Notes: generated by a model not told the origin, from the sequence alone. A stretch of 64,000 nt of DNA from Poronia punctata (GCA_022579005.1 MU401497.1:62001-126000), one strand, 5' to 3'; positions 12,432-24,645 are shown, numbered from the stretch's first letter. Numbers and translations are program-made.

Positions 12432-13367
12432 TTATAAATTAGTCTGCAGAGCGTTGACAGCCCATTGGTAGCTGCCGAGGAAGATGGCACCTCCGGCACT
12501 GATCCACATGACACGGGGCCCGATGCCAGCGAAGAATGGCCGTATGCCGTGGCTGGCGAAGAGCTCGCGCAAGACGGTGAAGACGCTTTCCTTTTCCTGG
12601 GACAGCATGACACGAGTCTTGAGCACATCTAGGGGCGTGGTGATGCCGGCAGCTACAGCACCCGATATGCTGCCGTAGAGGGCGCTCTCGCCAGCACCGA
12701 CCTGGACGGCAGTCGAACCTTGCCCATGCCGGCGACGACTACTCCAGCTCTTGAGCGCTTCCCAAAGGGGAAACTGTATGACGGTAAAAGGCACTTCGCG
12801 CATGACGGTGATGCCCCACCCCCGGTATAACTGGCCCCAGACACCGGTGAAACCGATGGATTTGTATTGGTGTAGGATGGCGCGCAGGGCGCCGGCGCTC
12901 GAGCCGCCGGATTGTCCGGCTTGAGCGCGTTGTTTGACAACTTCGGTGGGGACGCGGATGATGCAGGCTGCTACTTCGCCCAGACTGGCGGCGGCCATGT
13001 GTTCGAGGGGCTCGGCCCAGGGACTCGTTCCTATCCTTCCCAAGCCTCGGCCCACACTGCTTTTATCACCGGCGAGCGCGAGGGCGGCATCCTCTTCCCG
13101 ACGCCGTATCCTAGCGCGAGACAAGAATCCTTTGACGCCCTCGTAAGTGCAGAAGAAGAAGGCAGCTCCGGGAGCGGAACCGACGAGGGCGGAACCTACG
13201 CCTCGATATACGCCACGAAAGCCGCCGGACGGGAAGAAACCGGCATGCGATTGTAGACGGGTTTTTAATGTGTCGAGGGGGAAGAGGGAGAGGTCGACTG
13301 TTGTGCCGGCTATACCGCCTGCTAGGAGGGCTGTTGCGAAGGGGGGGCTGGAAGTTGGTTGGGTCAT
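12432..13367 (-). CDS. PET8: Mitochondrial S-adenosylmethionine carrier (SAMC)
   Basis: A single-exon frame of 311 residues with the threefold mitochondrial carrier layout. The PX[DE]XX[KR] signatures are FPLDTLKTRLQS (about residue 30), VPTEVVKQR and TPLDVLKTR. The segments FFPSGGFRGVYRGVGSALVGSAPGAA, REVPFTVIQFPLWE and GPRVMWISAGGAIFLG are characteristic of the Pet8/SAMC subfamily. Known members exchange cytosolic S-adenosylmethionine for S-adenosylhomocysteine across the inner mitochondrial membrane, feeding mitochondrial methylation, biotin and lipoate synthesis. It lies divergent from the TilS-like gene (729 bp apart) and convergent with bun107. Length and start fit the family. Confidence 0.93.
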   Translation of the reverse strand: MTQPTSSPPFATALLAGGIAGTTVDLSLFPLDTLKTRLQSHAGFFPSGGFRGVYRGVGSALVGSAPGAAFFFCTYEGVKGFLSRARIRRREEDAALALAGDKSSVGRGLGRIGTSPWAEPLEHMAAASLGEVAACIIRVPTEVVKQRAQAGQSGGSSAGALRAILHQYKSIGFTGVWGQLYRGWGITVMREVPFTVIQFPLWEALKSWSSRRRHGQGSTAVQVGAGESALYGSISGAVAAGITTPLDVLKTRVMLSQEKESVFTVLRELFASHGIRPFFAGIGPRVMWISAGGAIFLGSYQWAVNALQTNL

Positions 13368-14096
13368 GGCTGTTTAGGGTATATTATATATTTTGTTGAT
13401 TGTCAGGTGTACGAGTATGTAGTCGGTCGGTGACTTTTTGTTGTTTTCCGAAGCCGGCGACTTGTTATCGTTTAACCTAGAGGGGGACGGTTGCACTGGA
13501 TGAACCGAGATTTGGTCAATTGTGCGAGGAACTATCGCGATCAGCGTCGCGAAGCCCTCAAAGAAAGTCTGGCCATGGGGTTTCTCGATCCTCGATATTT
13601 TGCTGGAGGGTTTGCACCTGTTTTTGCTGCTCAACTGCTGTACGTGTACAAGTAGGTACGAGTTGTTGTCGCTCTTTGACGTATTCACAAGTCTACTCGT
13701 AGATAACCTCTAGTCTAGTGTCAAGGGTCCAGGCATGCTAGGTCTGAGATAAGACTAATTGTTAACTGGAATATATGATATGAATCTATTGGAGCTACGT
13801 ATCCAATATATGCAATAGTACAAGGGCTTTCAGAGATGATAACTCCCTTACCTTCAATTTACATGCAAGATGACGCACTGATAAGAGAACAGCAACTAAC
13901 CGATGTTGAAATAGGTGATTAGGGAAATACCTAGACTAGCAAATCTCGCTTGGCAATCAAGGTATCTGGGGTACCTACTCGTGCATTTCTTGCAGAACCT
14001 TAACCACTCTACGCACGTGGATGCCTTTCTTTCTACAGACGCAATTTGATTCGGATTCCCTTTATAACCAGCGAATGGCTCACATAATATGATGGA
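13368..14096. promoter_or_regulatory. Divergent promoter region, PET8 / TilS-like gene
   Basis: 729 bp separate the two divergent start codons. It contains a TACTCGTA octamer at 13694-13701 and a short GTACGTGTACAAGTAGGTAC tract. No gene is seen. A shared regulatory region is inference from the gene order. Confidence 0.45.
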
Positions 14097-16493
14097 ATGG
14101 GCACGCTCTCACATGTAATCCACACCGGGGCTCGCCCGATCAGCACCCATGAATTTGCCGACGCGCTACGGGCGATATGCCCGCCGAGATTCCCCAGGGT
14201 GAGGAAAAACATCCATAGGACCGTCGGTAGGGGACCCAATCCCTTTTCTCGCTCGGCCGGGACGGCTCCTGATATGACCATGGAAATGAATGAAAAGGTT
14301 GAGGAAGCTATCGGCTAACACGCGTTGCCATGCTCAGCTCTCGCCATAAGCGGTGGTGTCGATTCCATGGCCCTCGCCTATCTCTGCTCTCGACTGCGCC
14401 GGCTCGACCCGCACTATCCCATCGCCGATAACCCGGTAGGCAGCTTCCGAGGCTTTGTCGTCGATCACGCATTGAGGGAAGGGTCGGACAAAGAAGCAAG
14501 CGCCGTAAGCAACGCCCTGTTCGACTTGGGCATCCTCCCCACCGTCACTCGGTTGAACTGGGCCAAGGTCTTCGACCGGTACACACCAACGCCGAAAGAC
14601 CTGCCCAATATGGAGAGTCTCGCGCGCAGACTCCGTTACCGGGCCTTGGGCCGGTTATGTGCCGACAAATGCCTGGCCAGCATGTTGTTCGCGCACCACC
14701 AAGACGACCAGTACGAGACGGTATTGATGCGGCTGCTGCAGGGCCACGGTGTTCGAGGCCTTCGCGGCATCAGGGCAGCCTCGGAAATTCCCGAGTGCAA
14801 CGGTCTGTACGGCGCCCACCAGAGCGGCTACATCGAGGACCAGAAGAGCACCCACCCTTTTATCAACCCCCAGCCGCCGGCAAGACTGTGGAAGAGGCTG
14901 CAGAAGGAGCTGAAACGTAGCCTGCGCCGTCTCATAATGGAAGAGGACGAGCAGCGGAAGCAGCTGATGGGCGACACCGACCTCCTGGACGAGCTGGACT
15001 ACTTGGATTGGAGCGATCGCTATGGGACCAACCTGACGGCGCCGATCGATGCGCCTGGCGTGGACATCGAGGATGGCGGTGTCGTCATCTACCGGCCGTT
15101 GCTGGAGTTCTCCAAAGACCGAATAATTGCCACCTGCGAGGCCAACAAAGTGCCCTGGTGGGAGGACCATACGAACCAAGACCAGACCGTGACGATGAGA
15201 AACGCGGTGAGGCACATGTCCAAACATTACAACCTGCCGCTTGCGCTCCAGAAGCCGTCCATCCTAGCCTTGGCGCGTCGATGTGAGCAACGAGCCCGGG
15301 CGCTAGATGCCGAGGCTACTAGGTTGTTAGCCCGGACGTTCGTGCACGATGTCGATTCTCACAGCGGCACTGCTTGGGTGCAGTTCCCGGACTATGGCCC
15401 CTCCCAGACGCCGCGAGACGTGTCGTGCCCGAGACGACGTGATGCCCGCGTCATGCGGCAGCGCGAGGTTGCCGGGCTCCTGGTGCAGAGAATCATCGCC
15501 CTAGTAAGCCCCGAAGAGCAGATTGTACCGCTAGCAAATCTGCAGAACGTCATATCCTTCCTGTTTCCCGCCTTGGCTATACCCGGCACCCCGGACATAC
15601 AAGTCCAAGGGTCACCCAAAGCCTTTGCTATCGCGGGTGTCCACTTTGTTCCCGTCCAGCCCAGCTCCAAATCGAAATCCGCATCGCGGCGTACGGGCCA
15701 AGCCGAAGGTTTGACGTGGTATTTAAGTCGGGCTCCTTATCCCTCTAACCTTCCGGTCCCACGACACCGGGCCAAATACTGGGCCCTTGGTCGCGGCTGG
15801 CCGGGGAAAGAAAAGGCCGCGAACGGCGAGCCGGAATATCGTTGGTGCAAATGGACGCCGTGGCATCTGTGGGATGGTCGGTTCTGGGTCCGCATGAGGT
15901 ACCGACTTCCCTATCGCGTGATCCTGCAGCCTTTCGTCAAGGAACATGCGAAACCCTTTCGGGACCAGCTACCGCCCGACGAACGCGATCGACTCCTCGC
16001 CTTACTAAAGCGGCACGCGCCTGGCAAGACGCGATACACCCTGCCAGCCCTCTATATCGAAGAGGACCTCGATCTGAACCGGGTGGAGCCGCGCCCCTGG
16101 TACCCGGTCCCACCCTGTGCTCTGACGTCCGCGGACCAGCTCAACAACAAAGACGATCCCACCAGCCAACACCCGCGCGTTATAGACCAGTCCAAGCTGA
16201 AGCTGGTCTCCCTACCCTCGATAGACGTGCATGTCCCCGAGCTGGGGAAATGGCTCGAGTACGAGATCCGATACCGTCGCATCGACCGTGCCACTCTCAA
16301 CACGGCCGGCACCTCGAAGAGACGGAAGAGGCAACCGCACGTGTCCTCGGTTCCGCGACGTGCATCTACAAATGGACGGTATAAACTTGCGAGAAGCAGG
16401 ACGAGAGGAAAACTCGTGTTTCTGCCACCCCGGGCGAGTTCATCATCATCGCCGATTGCGGCAACGAGGAAAAGTCGCGTCATCTCGCGGTAG
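14097..16493 (+). CDS. TilS-like tRNA(Ile)-lysidine synthetase (PP-loop ATPase)
   Basis: Two exons, 14097..14226 and 14338..16493, give 761 residues. The GTAGGG donor at 14227 is the only one that joins the acceptor TGCTCAG in phase, producing HRTVALAISGGVDSMAL. The SGGVDS PP-loop is at residues 48-53, and the TilS motif HHQDDQYETVLMRLLQG follows, then TMRNAVRH with the expected Asn/Arg. Known TilS enzymes attach lysine to C34 of tRNA-Ile(CAU) using ATP, changing its reading from AUG to AUA; fungal homologues are presumed to act in mitochondria. The C-terminal 350 residues are fungal-specific, basic at the end and not assigned. Family membership is strong; the exact tRNA substrate is inference. 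Confidence 0.88.
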
Positions 16494-17057
16494 ATTACGG
16501 CCTCCTGGGTATGTATGCCTGCACATACCGACGTGTATATGTAATAAATACGTATGAATATGTATAAAATTCATCATGTGTATATATAAAATAAATACCT
16601 AAGATACCTTATGCATAGGACTAAAATTATGATTGTTTATACTTTGTATGTATACGACACTCAAGATGTATACGAGAATGATGGCTATTTTACCCTTTCC
16701 CCTTTTCTCATTTGTATTGTGTTTACTATCACAGTCAATCAGGTCAGGTAAAACCCGGCCAAGTTAGAAACTAAGGTTCTCGGTTTGGCCTTCATTTTAA
16801 AACAAATACATTACAAAATCGGGGAACAATCTAACCTCTCTTCGGATGGACGGATGGACGGATAGACCGATTGATACAAATGTAATATGTACAAGAAACA
16901 CCAGATATTCTATTCCAACAACACAAAAGTCGCCAACTAGTCCGTGCCAGAAAACCCTTGAAAAGAGCAGGAGCTAGACTAAGCAAACTGTGTGGTGATA
17001 CACTTAATCTAGTAGCTTCCGACTTCCGAGACCTCTCCCTCGACAGACTGAACGTCA
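16494..17057. other. Convergent 3' intergenic region
   Basis: This AT-rich 3' flank lies between two convergent genes, with GTATATA-type tracts near 16540-16680 and a CGGATGGA direct repeat at about 16841-16862. No gene is seen. Confidence 0.5.
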
Positions 17058-19254
17058 TTAAAAGGCAGCGCCACCTAGACCCTCGCCGGCAAACTTCTTA
17101 AGGCTCTGCTCAGCCAGTTCCGTCCGCAAGGCCATCACTTTGGTCTCGCGCTCGCCTTTCTCATACGCTGCAAGACTCTTTCGCAACTTCTCCTCCTTGG
17201 CGTACTTTTCCTCCCGCAGTTTCTCTTCTTCTTCTTTCAGTCGATCCATGTGCGCCTGTAATTCCGGAAGCACGCCCGTGGTGATGGGGATGTACGACGG
17301 GTCCATCTTGCCGCCGGGTATGAGCGGTGGCATCGAAGCCAACAGTTGCTGGGCCAAGCTGGGGCGATGGTTAGTCTCGGCTGCAGGGCCCTTGGGAGGG
17401 TTAAAGCCTTTAGCTTGTGCCACAGGGGCCGGAGGGCCAGACTGAGAAGAGATGCTACCGCGAGGGCCGGTGGGGATATTATTGGATCCAGTAGTGGCGG
17501 CGGGCGGCGTCGATGCCGATGCCGGGCCTGCAGAGATGGGCGCATTACGATTCGGGACCCCATTTCCCCAGCCTGGTCCTCCTCCTCCGCCACCTCCGCC
17601 TCCTCTTCCACCACGGCCGTAACCACCCCCACGACCTGGCGTGAAGCCTCGAGGGCCTGACGGTGGTGGAGCGCCTGTCGGATGGTCTTGGCGACTTGCA
17701 GAAGGAGATCGACTGGGAACGGCAGCTGGTCTGGCAGGCGGACCTATCGCCCCGGCAGAGTAATTGCCATGTCCTCGACTATCCCTCGGACCAGTGGGTG
17801 GTACACGTAGCGCGGCAGGGCCGCGGGGAGGAGACCGCGACGCCCGTGACAGGGTTGACTGTGACTGTGGTTGTGGTTGTGGCTGTGTCTGTGTTTGAGG
17901 CTGCGGCTCTTGCGGCGTCTTTTGAGGAGACCTATCTATAGTGCCAGGACCACCATGCGAAGACCTGGAAACGGGACGTGTAGGAAGAGGCGTCTCGCGT
18001 GGCGAACGTTCCTCTCGTCTAGGGGGCTCGGGATGCGGTGTGGACCTCCTCGACGTGTCACGCGATGCCATGGCAGAGCTGTTAACCGAATCGCGCGGTG
18101 GCGATGGACGTCTCGGATAAGTAGGATTAAACCGGTCATCGCCACGTCTCTCCGGCCTGTCAAACCGGTCAGGTCTCTCGGGTCGTTGGGGTCTATCCAA
18201 TCTAGCAAGCCTGTCGGGACTGCGTGAGCGCCCCCCACGCACACCTTCGCCACGGTAGGTGTTAGCACGCGGAGGCGGCGCTGCGGCGGCAGGCGGTGGG
18301 GATGGGCGACGCGGGGGAGGAGAGCGATCTCGGACACGGTCTCGATCAAGAGCAGGGGGGGTTCTGGAACGTCGCCTGTGTGGCAGAGATGTCAGGGGGA
18401 TGTGGTTGGGATTATCGGGTTGGGGCAATGGGTTTAACCTTGGGTCAAAGCCTCTTCGCGGAGATCGTGGTCGATCTCTTTCGCGATCTCTATCTCTATC
18501 CCTTTCGTTGCGTCTCGGCGAAAACCTGCGTGGCGGTGGAGGGCTTCGTCGTGGAGGACTCCGTCGTTGGGGAAGAGGGGAGGGTCGTCGCGGAGGAGGA
18601 GGCGACCGACGTAGGGGACGGGCTCTGTCGTCTCTACGCCAGCTATCGCCGCCTAAGGGAACATCGCGCATGTCACGGACATCCCGCGAATCTCGCACGT
18701 CTCGCACGTCTCGCACGTCTCGCACGTCTCGTACATCTCGCACATCCCGCACATCCCGCACATCTCTGATATCTCGAGCATCTCTCCGGTCTCGCGGAGA
18801 AGGGTCCCGGCGAAAACGGTCGACACTACGCGAGCGACGTCTAGGGAGCCTATCTCTGTCTCTATCTCTATCAGGGACATAGCGGTCACTGTCTGGAGGA
18901 GGGGTTCTGGGTCTGATATCTCTCTCTCTCTCTCGATCTCGGTCACGGTCCCGTGGGGGTGGGGGCGGACTTCTAGCCCGACGTGGCGAACGGTTGGAAT
19001 TGAATGGTCGGTATGATTCTCCTGCGCCGTACCTAGTGACTTCCCCATCATCATACCTGGGGGTGCCATCAATCGTACATCGTTAGTCCAAGAAGATGAT
19101 AATGTATAGGCAAACAAGGCTATGGTATAGCCAGTGTCGACCAAATATAGGTATCAAAGGTGACTGATAAAGTGGGATGTAGAAGGGAAGAAAAAAGTCG
19201 GGTGTAAGATGCATGATGGCTGACTTACCGACGACTCCTCGCGTCGCGATCCAT
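17058..19254 (-). CDS. RD/SR-rich protein with C-terminal coiled coil (hypothetical)
   Basis: Two exons, complement(17058..19056, 19229..19254), give 674 residues. The first exon is 26 nt (MDRDARSRR); its GTAAGT donor and a CCCCCAG acceptor after a CTAAC branch join in phase. The N-terminal third is made of RD, RER and SPPPP tracts, including a run of about eight RDV repeats, then long Arg/Pro/Ser-rich disorder and an RGG-like GGYGRGGRGGGGG patch. The last 90 residues are ordered: a LAQQLLASMPPLIPGG segment followed by a charged coiled coil and a GEGLGGAAF end. RS/RD and RGG tracts suggest RNA binding or splicing-speckle association, but no RNA-binding domain is visible and I cannot name the family. 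Confidence 0.8.
18681..18772 (-). repeat. 9-bp coding repeat encoding (RDV)n
   Basis: Tandem 9-bp units of the type TCTCGCACG/TCCCGCACA on the plus strand encode successive Arg-Asp-Val triplets in the RD-rich protein. Copies near the middle are identical, and flanking copies differ at third positions. Confidence 0.8.
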
Positions 19255-20580
19255 TTTTTATTCTGCACAGAAAAACAACACTGCGTTCTGGCTCGATGGA
19301 CGTCGTAGCTGTGCTCGTCAAGAAGTTGGCTAGACGGGCAGAGGAACTTGAGCCGATGAGACCCAACTAACAGAGAGCTAGGTAGAGAACAAGTGAAAAT
19401 AGGCTTCCTTTTCCTTTCCGAGCGTCGATGGCTTTTCCCAGTGTCCGGATATCAAACAGCACCGGTCCCGCCCGAATTTCCAAACACGCAAGGCAGACAC
19501 TGGCGCGATGCGTGTTTTGGTGTACCGGCAAACAGGGGCGGACGGGGAATAGGGCCCGAGGCCGACAGAAGGATATGGTAAACACGGCGCAGAGAAAGTA
19601 ATGGAATGATGGCGATACCTTGTGGTAGAAGTTGGGACAAATGTAATCAGAAATATGTGTAGAACACAAAAAGGACTAAAGTAAAGCTGTGGCCATCGAG
19701 GGTCGCTCTGTATTGTGTATGGTGTATGCAGATAGGTCTGGAGCTTAGGTACTCTAAGAATGCCATTCTATCTTCAGGATGTTGTACTCGTACTCGTAAC
19801 TCGTAGAACTGGAATGTTCTTATCAATATCCTTATCATTCTCTCCAATCCTTGTAGCGTTGTACATATGTGTACATGTACCTAGTACCTACCTACCCTCT
19901 ACAAGTGAGCCCACGAGCACGTACCTACTCCTACGAGTATGACTATGTAGGTACTCGTACAGTAGAATGGAATTCCTTGAAGTGGCATGTGGAGCTAGAA
20001 TAGCCCAACTAACCCGATTAACATGCGATTCGAACCAGGGTCCAGGTAGCGCCCAAGTCAGTCAAGAAAGAAACGTTGACCCCTTATAATTGTTATTTGC
20101 ATGTGTTTACGAGTAGTACGTGTACTCCTATACCAGTACTTAACCTACGTGTACCTGTCGGCTTACATGTGCGTATAGTATTTATTTACACTCACTTATG
20201 TAGACTTGAACATATGAGTAGTACAATCCAAATTATATTTGGAAAGGAGCTGTAAGGGAAACAAAGATGTGGTATTGCCATCACAGTGAATGTCCACCAG
20301 GAAATATAGAGAAACTCATGCAATAATAATATATGATCAAGGGAAATCCCTACAACGGGCATATGCCTATTATACAATGCTGTACCGCGACGGCAGTACA
20401 GAAGAGTGAATCCAAACCAGTCATCGATTGATGTCATCTACTTTCGCCCGTATATCATCTACGTCTGGATGGCCCCGGTACGGCGGCCATGAATGATAGT
20501 CGCCGCATCTCCCTCCTGCAAGTATTCACATGTGCCTGTCCACTAACCTTGTCAGCCGTGATCACGATGCCGTCATTATC
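19255..20580. other. Intergenic, no gene recognised
   Basis: About 1.3 kb without coding support. Short TACTCGTA/TACGAGTA and GTACCTAC motifs cluster at 19785-19960 and 20100-20160. A GATTCGAACC stretch near 20030 lacks a tRNA fold. Confidence 0.45.
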
Positions 20581-20980
20581 TCAGCCATCCGGTGCGCCCT
20601 CCTCTTCGGTGGTGTTGTCGCTTCTATCCGGCATCAGCCGGCCCACGATCCACTGATGCACTTCATCAGCATGCGCCTCCATCATCTGGTATAGGCTGGT
20701 TTGTGTGCTCTTCATGACGCCGCCAAAACGTCTCTTGAGCACCTTCTTGGCTAGGGCCTCGTCACTCCAGCATGCGTGGTTTGCTGCTACGAAGACTAGC
20801 GAGTTGCGTTTATACCATGTCGAGAGGTCCGGGTCCGTCTCCGACTTGACCGGTCGGAGATTCCCCGTTACAAAGTTCACAACGCCTGAAATCCTGTTTT
20901 TGCAGTCTAAATCTCGATTCGTTAACTGTTTTGCGTAACATACCCAAAACACGTCTTGGAAGGAGAAGGGGGAGAAGAAT

Positions 20981-21011
<31 letters not shown>

Positions 21012-23015
21012 GATTACCTCGACTCGTAAGCAAGACCTTGACACCTAGATAAGCATTGCCGACGCCTAATAGGAACAGCTCTTCCACGTCATAGAGCTGA
21101 AGATAGTTATCCCATATGTAGCATACAAGCTCCTGGATCTGTTGCTGCAATGACCTTTCGGTGGCCCGGGGTATAAATGCGTCCAGGTCTTCCGGATGCG
21201 TAATGTACTGGGGAATGTTGGCATCCACGACTCCAAAGTTGTTCTTTACAGCCCAGTCTATATACGGGGCCACACCATCAAGCTATGACGGCGAGGTCAG
21301 CATATTATTAATTCCCCCCCCCCCCCCCCACCCCATGCACGTGATGTGACACTTACGACGTGGCCGTTATGAGGATCAACTGTGTTGTCGATAGGATCCG
21401 GTGCCGCCAGCACCTCTGGACTAGTTTACTGTGAATCAAATGTGAAAAGAAATCCCAGGCAAGGAGGAACTTACGGGTCATGGATGAAGAACAGGATCTT
21501 CTGCTTTGACTGGATATCTGGCGTGACCAAGACTTGATTCTCGTATGACTTGAAGAGTGCCTCCCGTTGGATAAAGAGGGGAATCATTCCGTGCTTCTCT
21601 GATAAGACTTGCCGCTGGTAACCGCGGATGACGTCGTGAAAGCGGGAAGCATCGTTGCCAACCCTCTGGATATCGATTATGCCGGGTCTCATGCATTCCC
21701 AGTAGGGGGCTTGGGCAGCCTGCACCCTGGCCAAGACTCTTGCCGCGTCCTTGCTGATAGGCGGCATGTCCATCTGCGGCGGCGGCTCTCCCATCAGTGT
21801 ACGTGCCACGGCTAGGGCGGAATTTGATATAGCCTCGAGGTTGTACCCGCCTTCTAGACACACTGCCACTTTCCCACCGGCCAGAGACATCAACATGTGC
21901 GTCATATGAGCATAACAGGGTGGGGTGACGAAGCAACCGCCTAGTTCATCACCTTGCGCTGCGTCGAAGCCGGCCGAGATGATGACAAGGTCCGGGTTAA
22001 ATTCCTGGGCGATGGGCATGACGATCTTTTGAAAGGCGGCTAGGTACTCGCCATCACCCATTCCCTGTGATGGCCATGGGATATTGACATTCTTGCCTTT
22101 GCCCGGGCCGTCGCCCACCTTGTCCAAGTCGCCGTCGGGTATCATGGGATTGTCTGGCTTGCCTGGGTAGAAACGACCGTCTTCGTAGACGTGCAGCGAG
22201 ATGTACAGGACGTTGGGGTCATCGTAGAACATGTTCTGGACACCGTTTCCGTGGTGTACGTCCCAATCCAGGACGAGGACTTTCCGGCATACGTCGGGAT
22301 ATTCGTTTTGACAGACGCGAGCGCCGATGGGAACGTTGTTGAAAAGACAAAAGCCCATGGCTGAATCATACTCGGCATGGTGTCCGGGCGGGCGGATGAC
22401 TGCAAAGGCGTTCTTGACTTTGCCAGCGACGACGTTTTTACACGTCTCGATGCAACCGCCGGCGGAAAGGAGAGCTGCTTCATAAGACATGCTGCCGACA
22501 TAGAGCGAGGCCCTACCCTGATCGAGCGTCATGCTGAGAGCCCGAAGATCCTTTGTCGACATGCGCGAGAGGTTCTCGACCCAGTCATAGTGGCCGGGGG
22601 TGTGGACGGTGCAGATCTCTTGCTTCGTAGCTTGTCTCGCAGGTATCCGCCACATGTATTTAGTCGGAGTGTCCCTCAGAATGTCAAGGAGGTCCGAGTC
22701 GGTGCCGGTATAGACGAGGCCTGCCTTCTTGAACATTTTCATAATTTCCTCTATTCTTCGCGGATCCTCTGGGTGATGGGGTTTGGGGCCAAAGTCGGCA
22801 TTTGCATGAAACTTCATCCTGTCGTCGTAACAACATCCCGTCGGAAGCAAGCTTTTCCTCCGCGCCAACGCCATATCATCGTCGGTGCGGCGGGGTGGCT
22901 CGCTGTCCACATCTATATCCGTCTCGTCTCCATCATCATGGCCAACACCGTTAGGAGGCGCATCCGTCATGGCATGGTCCTCAGCCTCGTTAGCTCCAAG
23001 GCTGGACGAAGCCAT
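20581..23015 (-). CDS. hda1: Class II histone deacetylase Hda1 (with Arb2 domain)
   Basis: Four exons, complement(20581..20906, 21018..21282, 21357..21420, 21475..23015), give 731 residues, with all phases consistent. The deacetylase domain spans roughly residues 60-430. It shows IRPPGHHAEYD (catalytic His pair near 212-213), DWDVHHGNG (zinc ligands near 250-258), SAGFDAAQGD and EGGYNLEAI. The C-terminal third is an Arb2-type alpha/beta domain (FFIHDPPEVLAAPDP, LGVGNAYLGV, VVNFVTG), as in fungal Hda1 and fission yeast Clr3. Known members remove acetyl groups from histone H3/H2B tails and support gene silencing. The ATG at 23015 was chosen because the open frame upstream has no ATG. Two introns hold long homopolymers (A27 and C16). 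Confidence 0.95.
20985..21011. repeat. A27 homopolymer in hda1 intron 3
   Basis: An uninterrupted run of 27 A on the plus strand (T on the transcribed sense strand) lies within the 111-nt third intron of hda1, a few bases downstream of its donor. Confidence 0.9.
21314..21329. repeat. C16 homopolymer in hda1 intron 2
   Basis: An uninterrupted run of 16 C on the plus strand lies within the 74-nt second intron of hda1. Confidence 0.9.
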
Positions 23016-23180
23016 ACCGACGCCTTGTTCTAGCTTAGTTCCAGCGGGATAATGAATGGTAGGGTCTCCCCTTGGTTGACACGGGAGACTTGTGATTGCG
23101 GCGCATGTATTCTGCGCGCTTCGGTAGGCAGGCAGCAGGATGTGTATAGCAAAGTGAAAGAATGCAAGGCGGGTATGTTT

Positions 23181-23213
23181 CAAGTCTGGTCCAAGTCTGG
23201 TCCAAGTCTGGTT
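23181..23213. repeat. Three 11-bp tandem units in hda1 5' flank
   Basis: CAAGTCTGGTC is repeated three times head to tail, the last copy with one change, about 170 bp upstream of the hda1 start codon. Confidence 0.85.
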
Positions 23214-24645
23214 GATTCAGATTCACCTCATGCCGTTGTCAGGACGACTCTAGACTTGGCGCACTGATACTCGTATGTGGTATTATCGCGCCTGTAAAAT
23301 GTCGGGGAATGAATGTGACATCTAAGTAGGTACTCGTATCTTTTTAGATGAGCTGCTTAAGGTATCCGGTCAACAATATCCCGTTGCCTTACTAACGGTG
23401 GCAGGTGGTAGGCCTATGTAAAAGGTACTCGTAGTGTAAGTGAAGAACAACGCTACAAGTGAAGATCTAAGTCGGGTAGCTTAGATCAACTTTTTGGTGT
23501 TTGTGGATGAGATGGGAAGTGATAAGTCATTGGCTGTACTTGTAGGCTTGCAGAAGATGATTGTTGTAGCTTTTGGGTCATGTACATGGTACTTATAGGT
23601 AGTAGGCACGGCTGGCATGTGCATTGTGCTCCTGCATGGTATAAGTAAGGTACCTACTTGTACTTGTACCTGTACCTGTACAGGTAGCTGTTGAGTTGAG
23701 CTAAAAGCCTAGACCACCTAAAACCTAAGCCACATATGTGTACATGTACATGTATAGAGAATCCTTGTAACAGTGTCCTGTATTAAACTGGCGCGACTTT
23801 AAACGCGTCACACAAAGTGATCTCTCTCTCCTTCCTTTCTCTCTTCAACCAGCAATCATGACACCATCGTCTAGAAACCTCGTCTCTACGACGCGGACTG
23901 GTCGACAGCACACCATGTGCTCATGTTCCTATATCTTGCATTGTAGCCCCAAAGGAGGGGTCGCCGCCAATTGAGCCTCGAGTGATTTCCTAGCCTTGGA
24001 TCAAACGGAGAGGATTGGGAAGTGAGCATATTGAACTGCTTGTCCCGGGAACCTTGTTGGTCCATGGTGTGTAATCCCTCAGCTTCTGCAGCGGATAAAT
24101 AAACCATATCAATATCAAGAGAGTGAAAAAGTTGGAGGGCTGAGTGCTGGAGTTGTCAAAGCAAAGCAGATTTAAGGTGAGGTAAGGTTGCTTGAACAGA
24201 TCAAGAGACTACCTAGTATACATCACTTTAGGCACTCTCCATACACTGGCCTACCGATTCGGAAGAGGACGGAGCACCGGATATTCGACAACAAACACTC
24301 ATTGTAAAATATACATACTACGGGTGCCCGAATACTGGACGGGAAGTTCACGACATATAATAGAAGCCCCCGGATTGCCCGGTATACCTGCCTATCTACG
24401 ACATATACCTGCATAACGTGCAACATTAGTTGTATAAGTGAGTCTCGTTCTCTTGGAGTCTATTGTTTTCCTCTTCCCCTATTGCTAATCACTAAATCTT
24501 AGAGAACAAACCGCTTTACTCTCAGTTGCCTAGGATCTGGACAATCACGTTGTCTAGCGACATTTGTCTTCGGTGTGCAGACGACCTAACTATCTTTTCA
24601 TCATCGTCTTACTGTAGCCGCGAGTCGCCAGCGCAGTTTCCAACG
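23214..24645. other. Intergenic between divergent hda1 and F-box-like genes
   Basis: No gene is seen. TACTCGTA octamers occur at 23268, 23331 and 23426. CT-rich tracts near 23820 and GTACCTGTACAGG-type motifs near 23670 are present. Confidence 0.45.

Noticed and set aside
14199..14337. Intron of the TilS-like gene starting at GTGAGG (14199)
   Set aside because: It is a good donor by sequence but gives a stop four codons after the junction. GTAGGG at 14227 keeps the frame and yields the family-like HRTVALAISGG.
17663..18882. Plus-strand open frames opposite the RD-rich protein
   Set aside because: They are shadows of the biased Arg/Pro/Gly codons on the minus strand.
20020..20050. tRNA T-arm-like GATTCGAACCAGG
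   Set aside because: The five-base stem does not pair, and no acceptor, D or anticodon arm is found around it. Similar GGTTCGA hits elsewhere also fail.
24526..24645. Upstream extension of the F-box-like protein
   Set aside because: The frame is open but begins with TTG and looks like a leader; the first ATG is at 24646.
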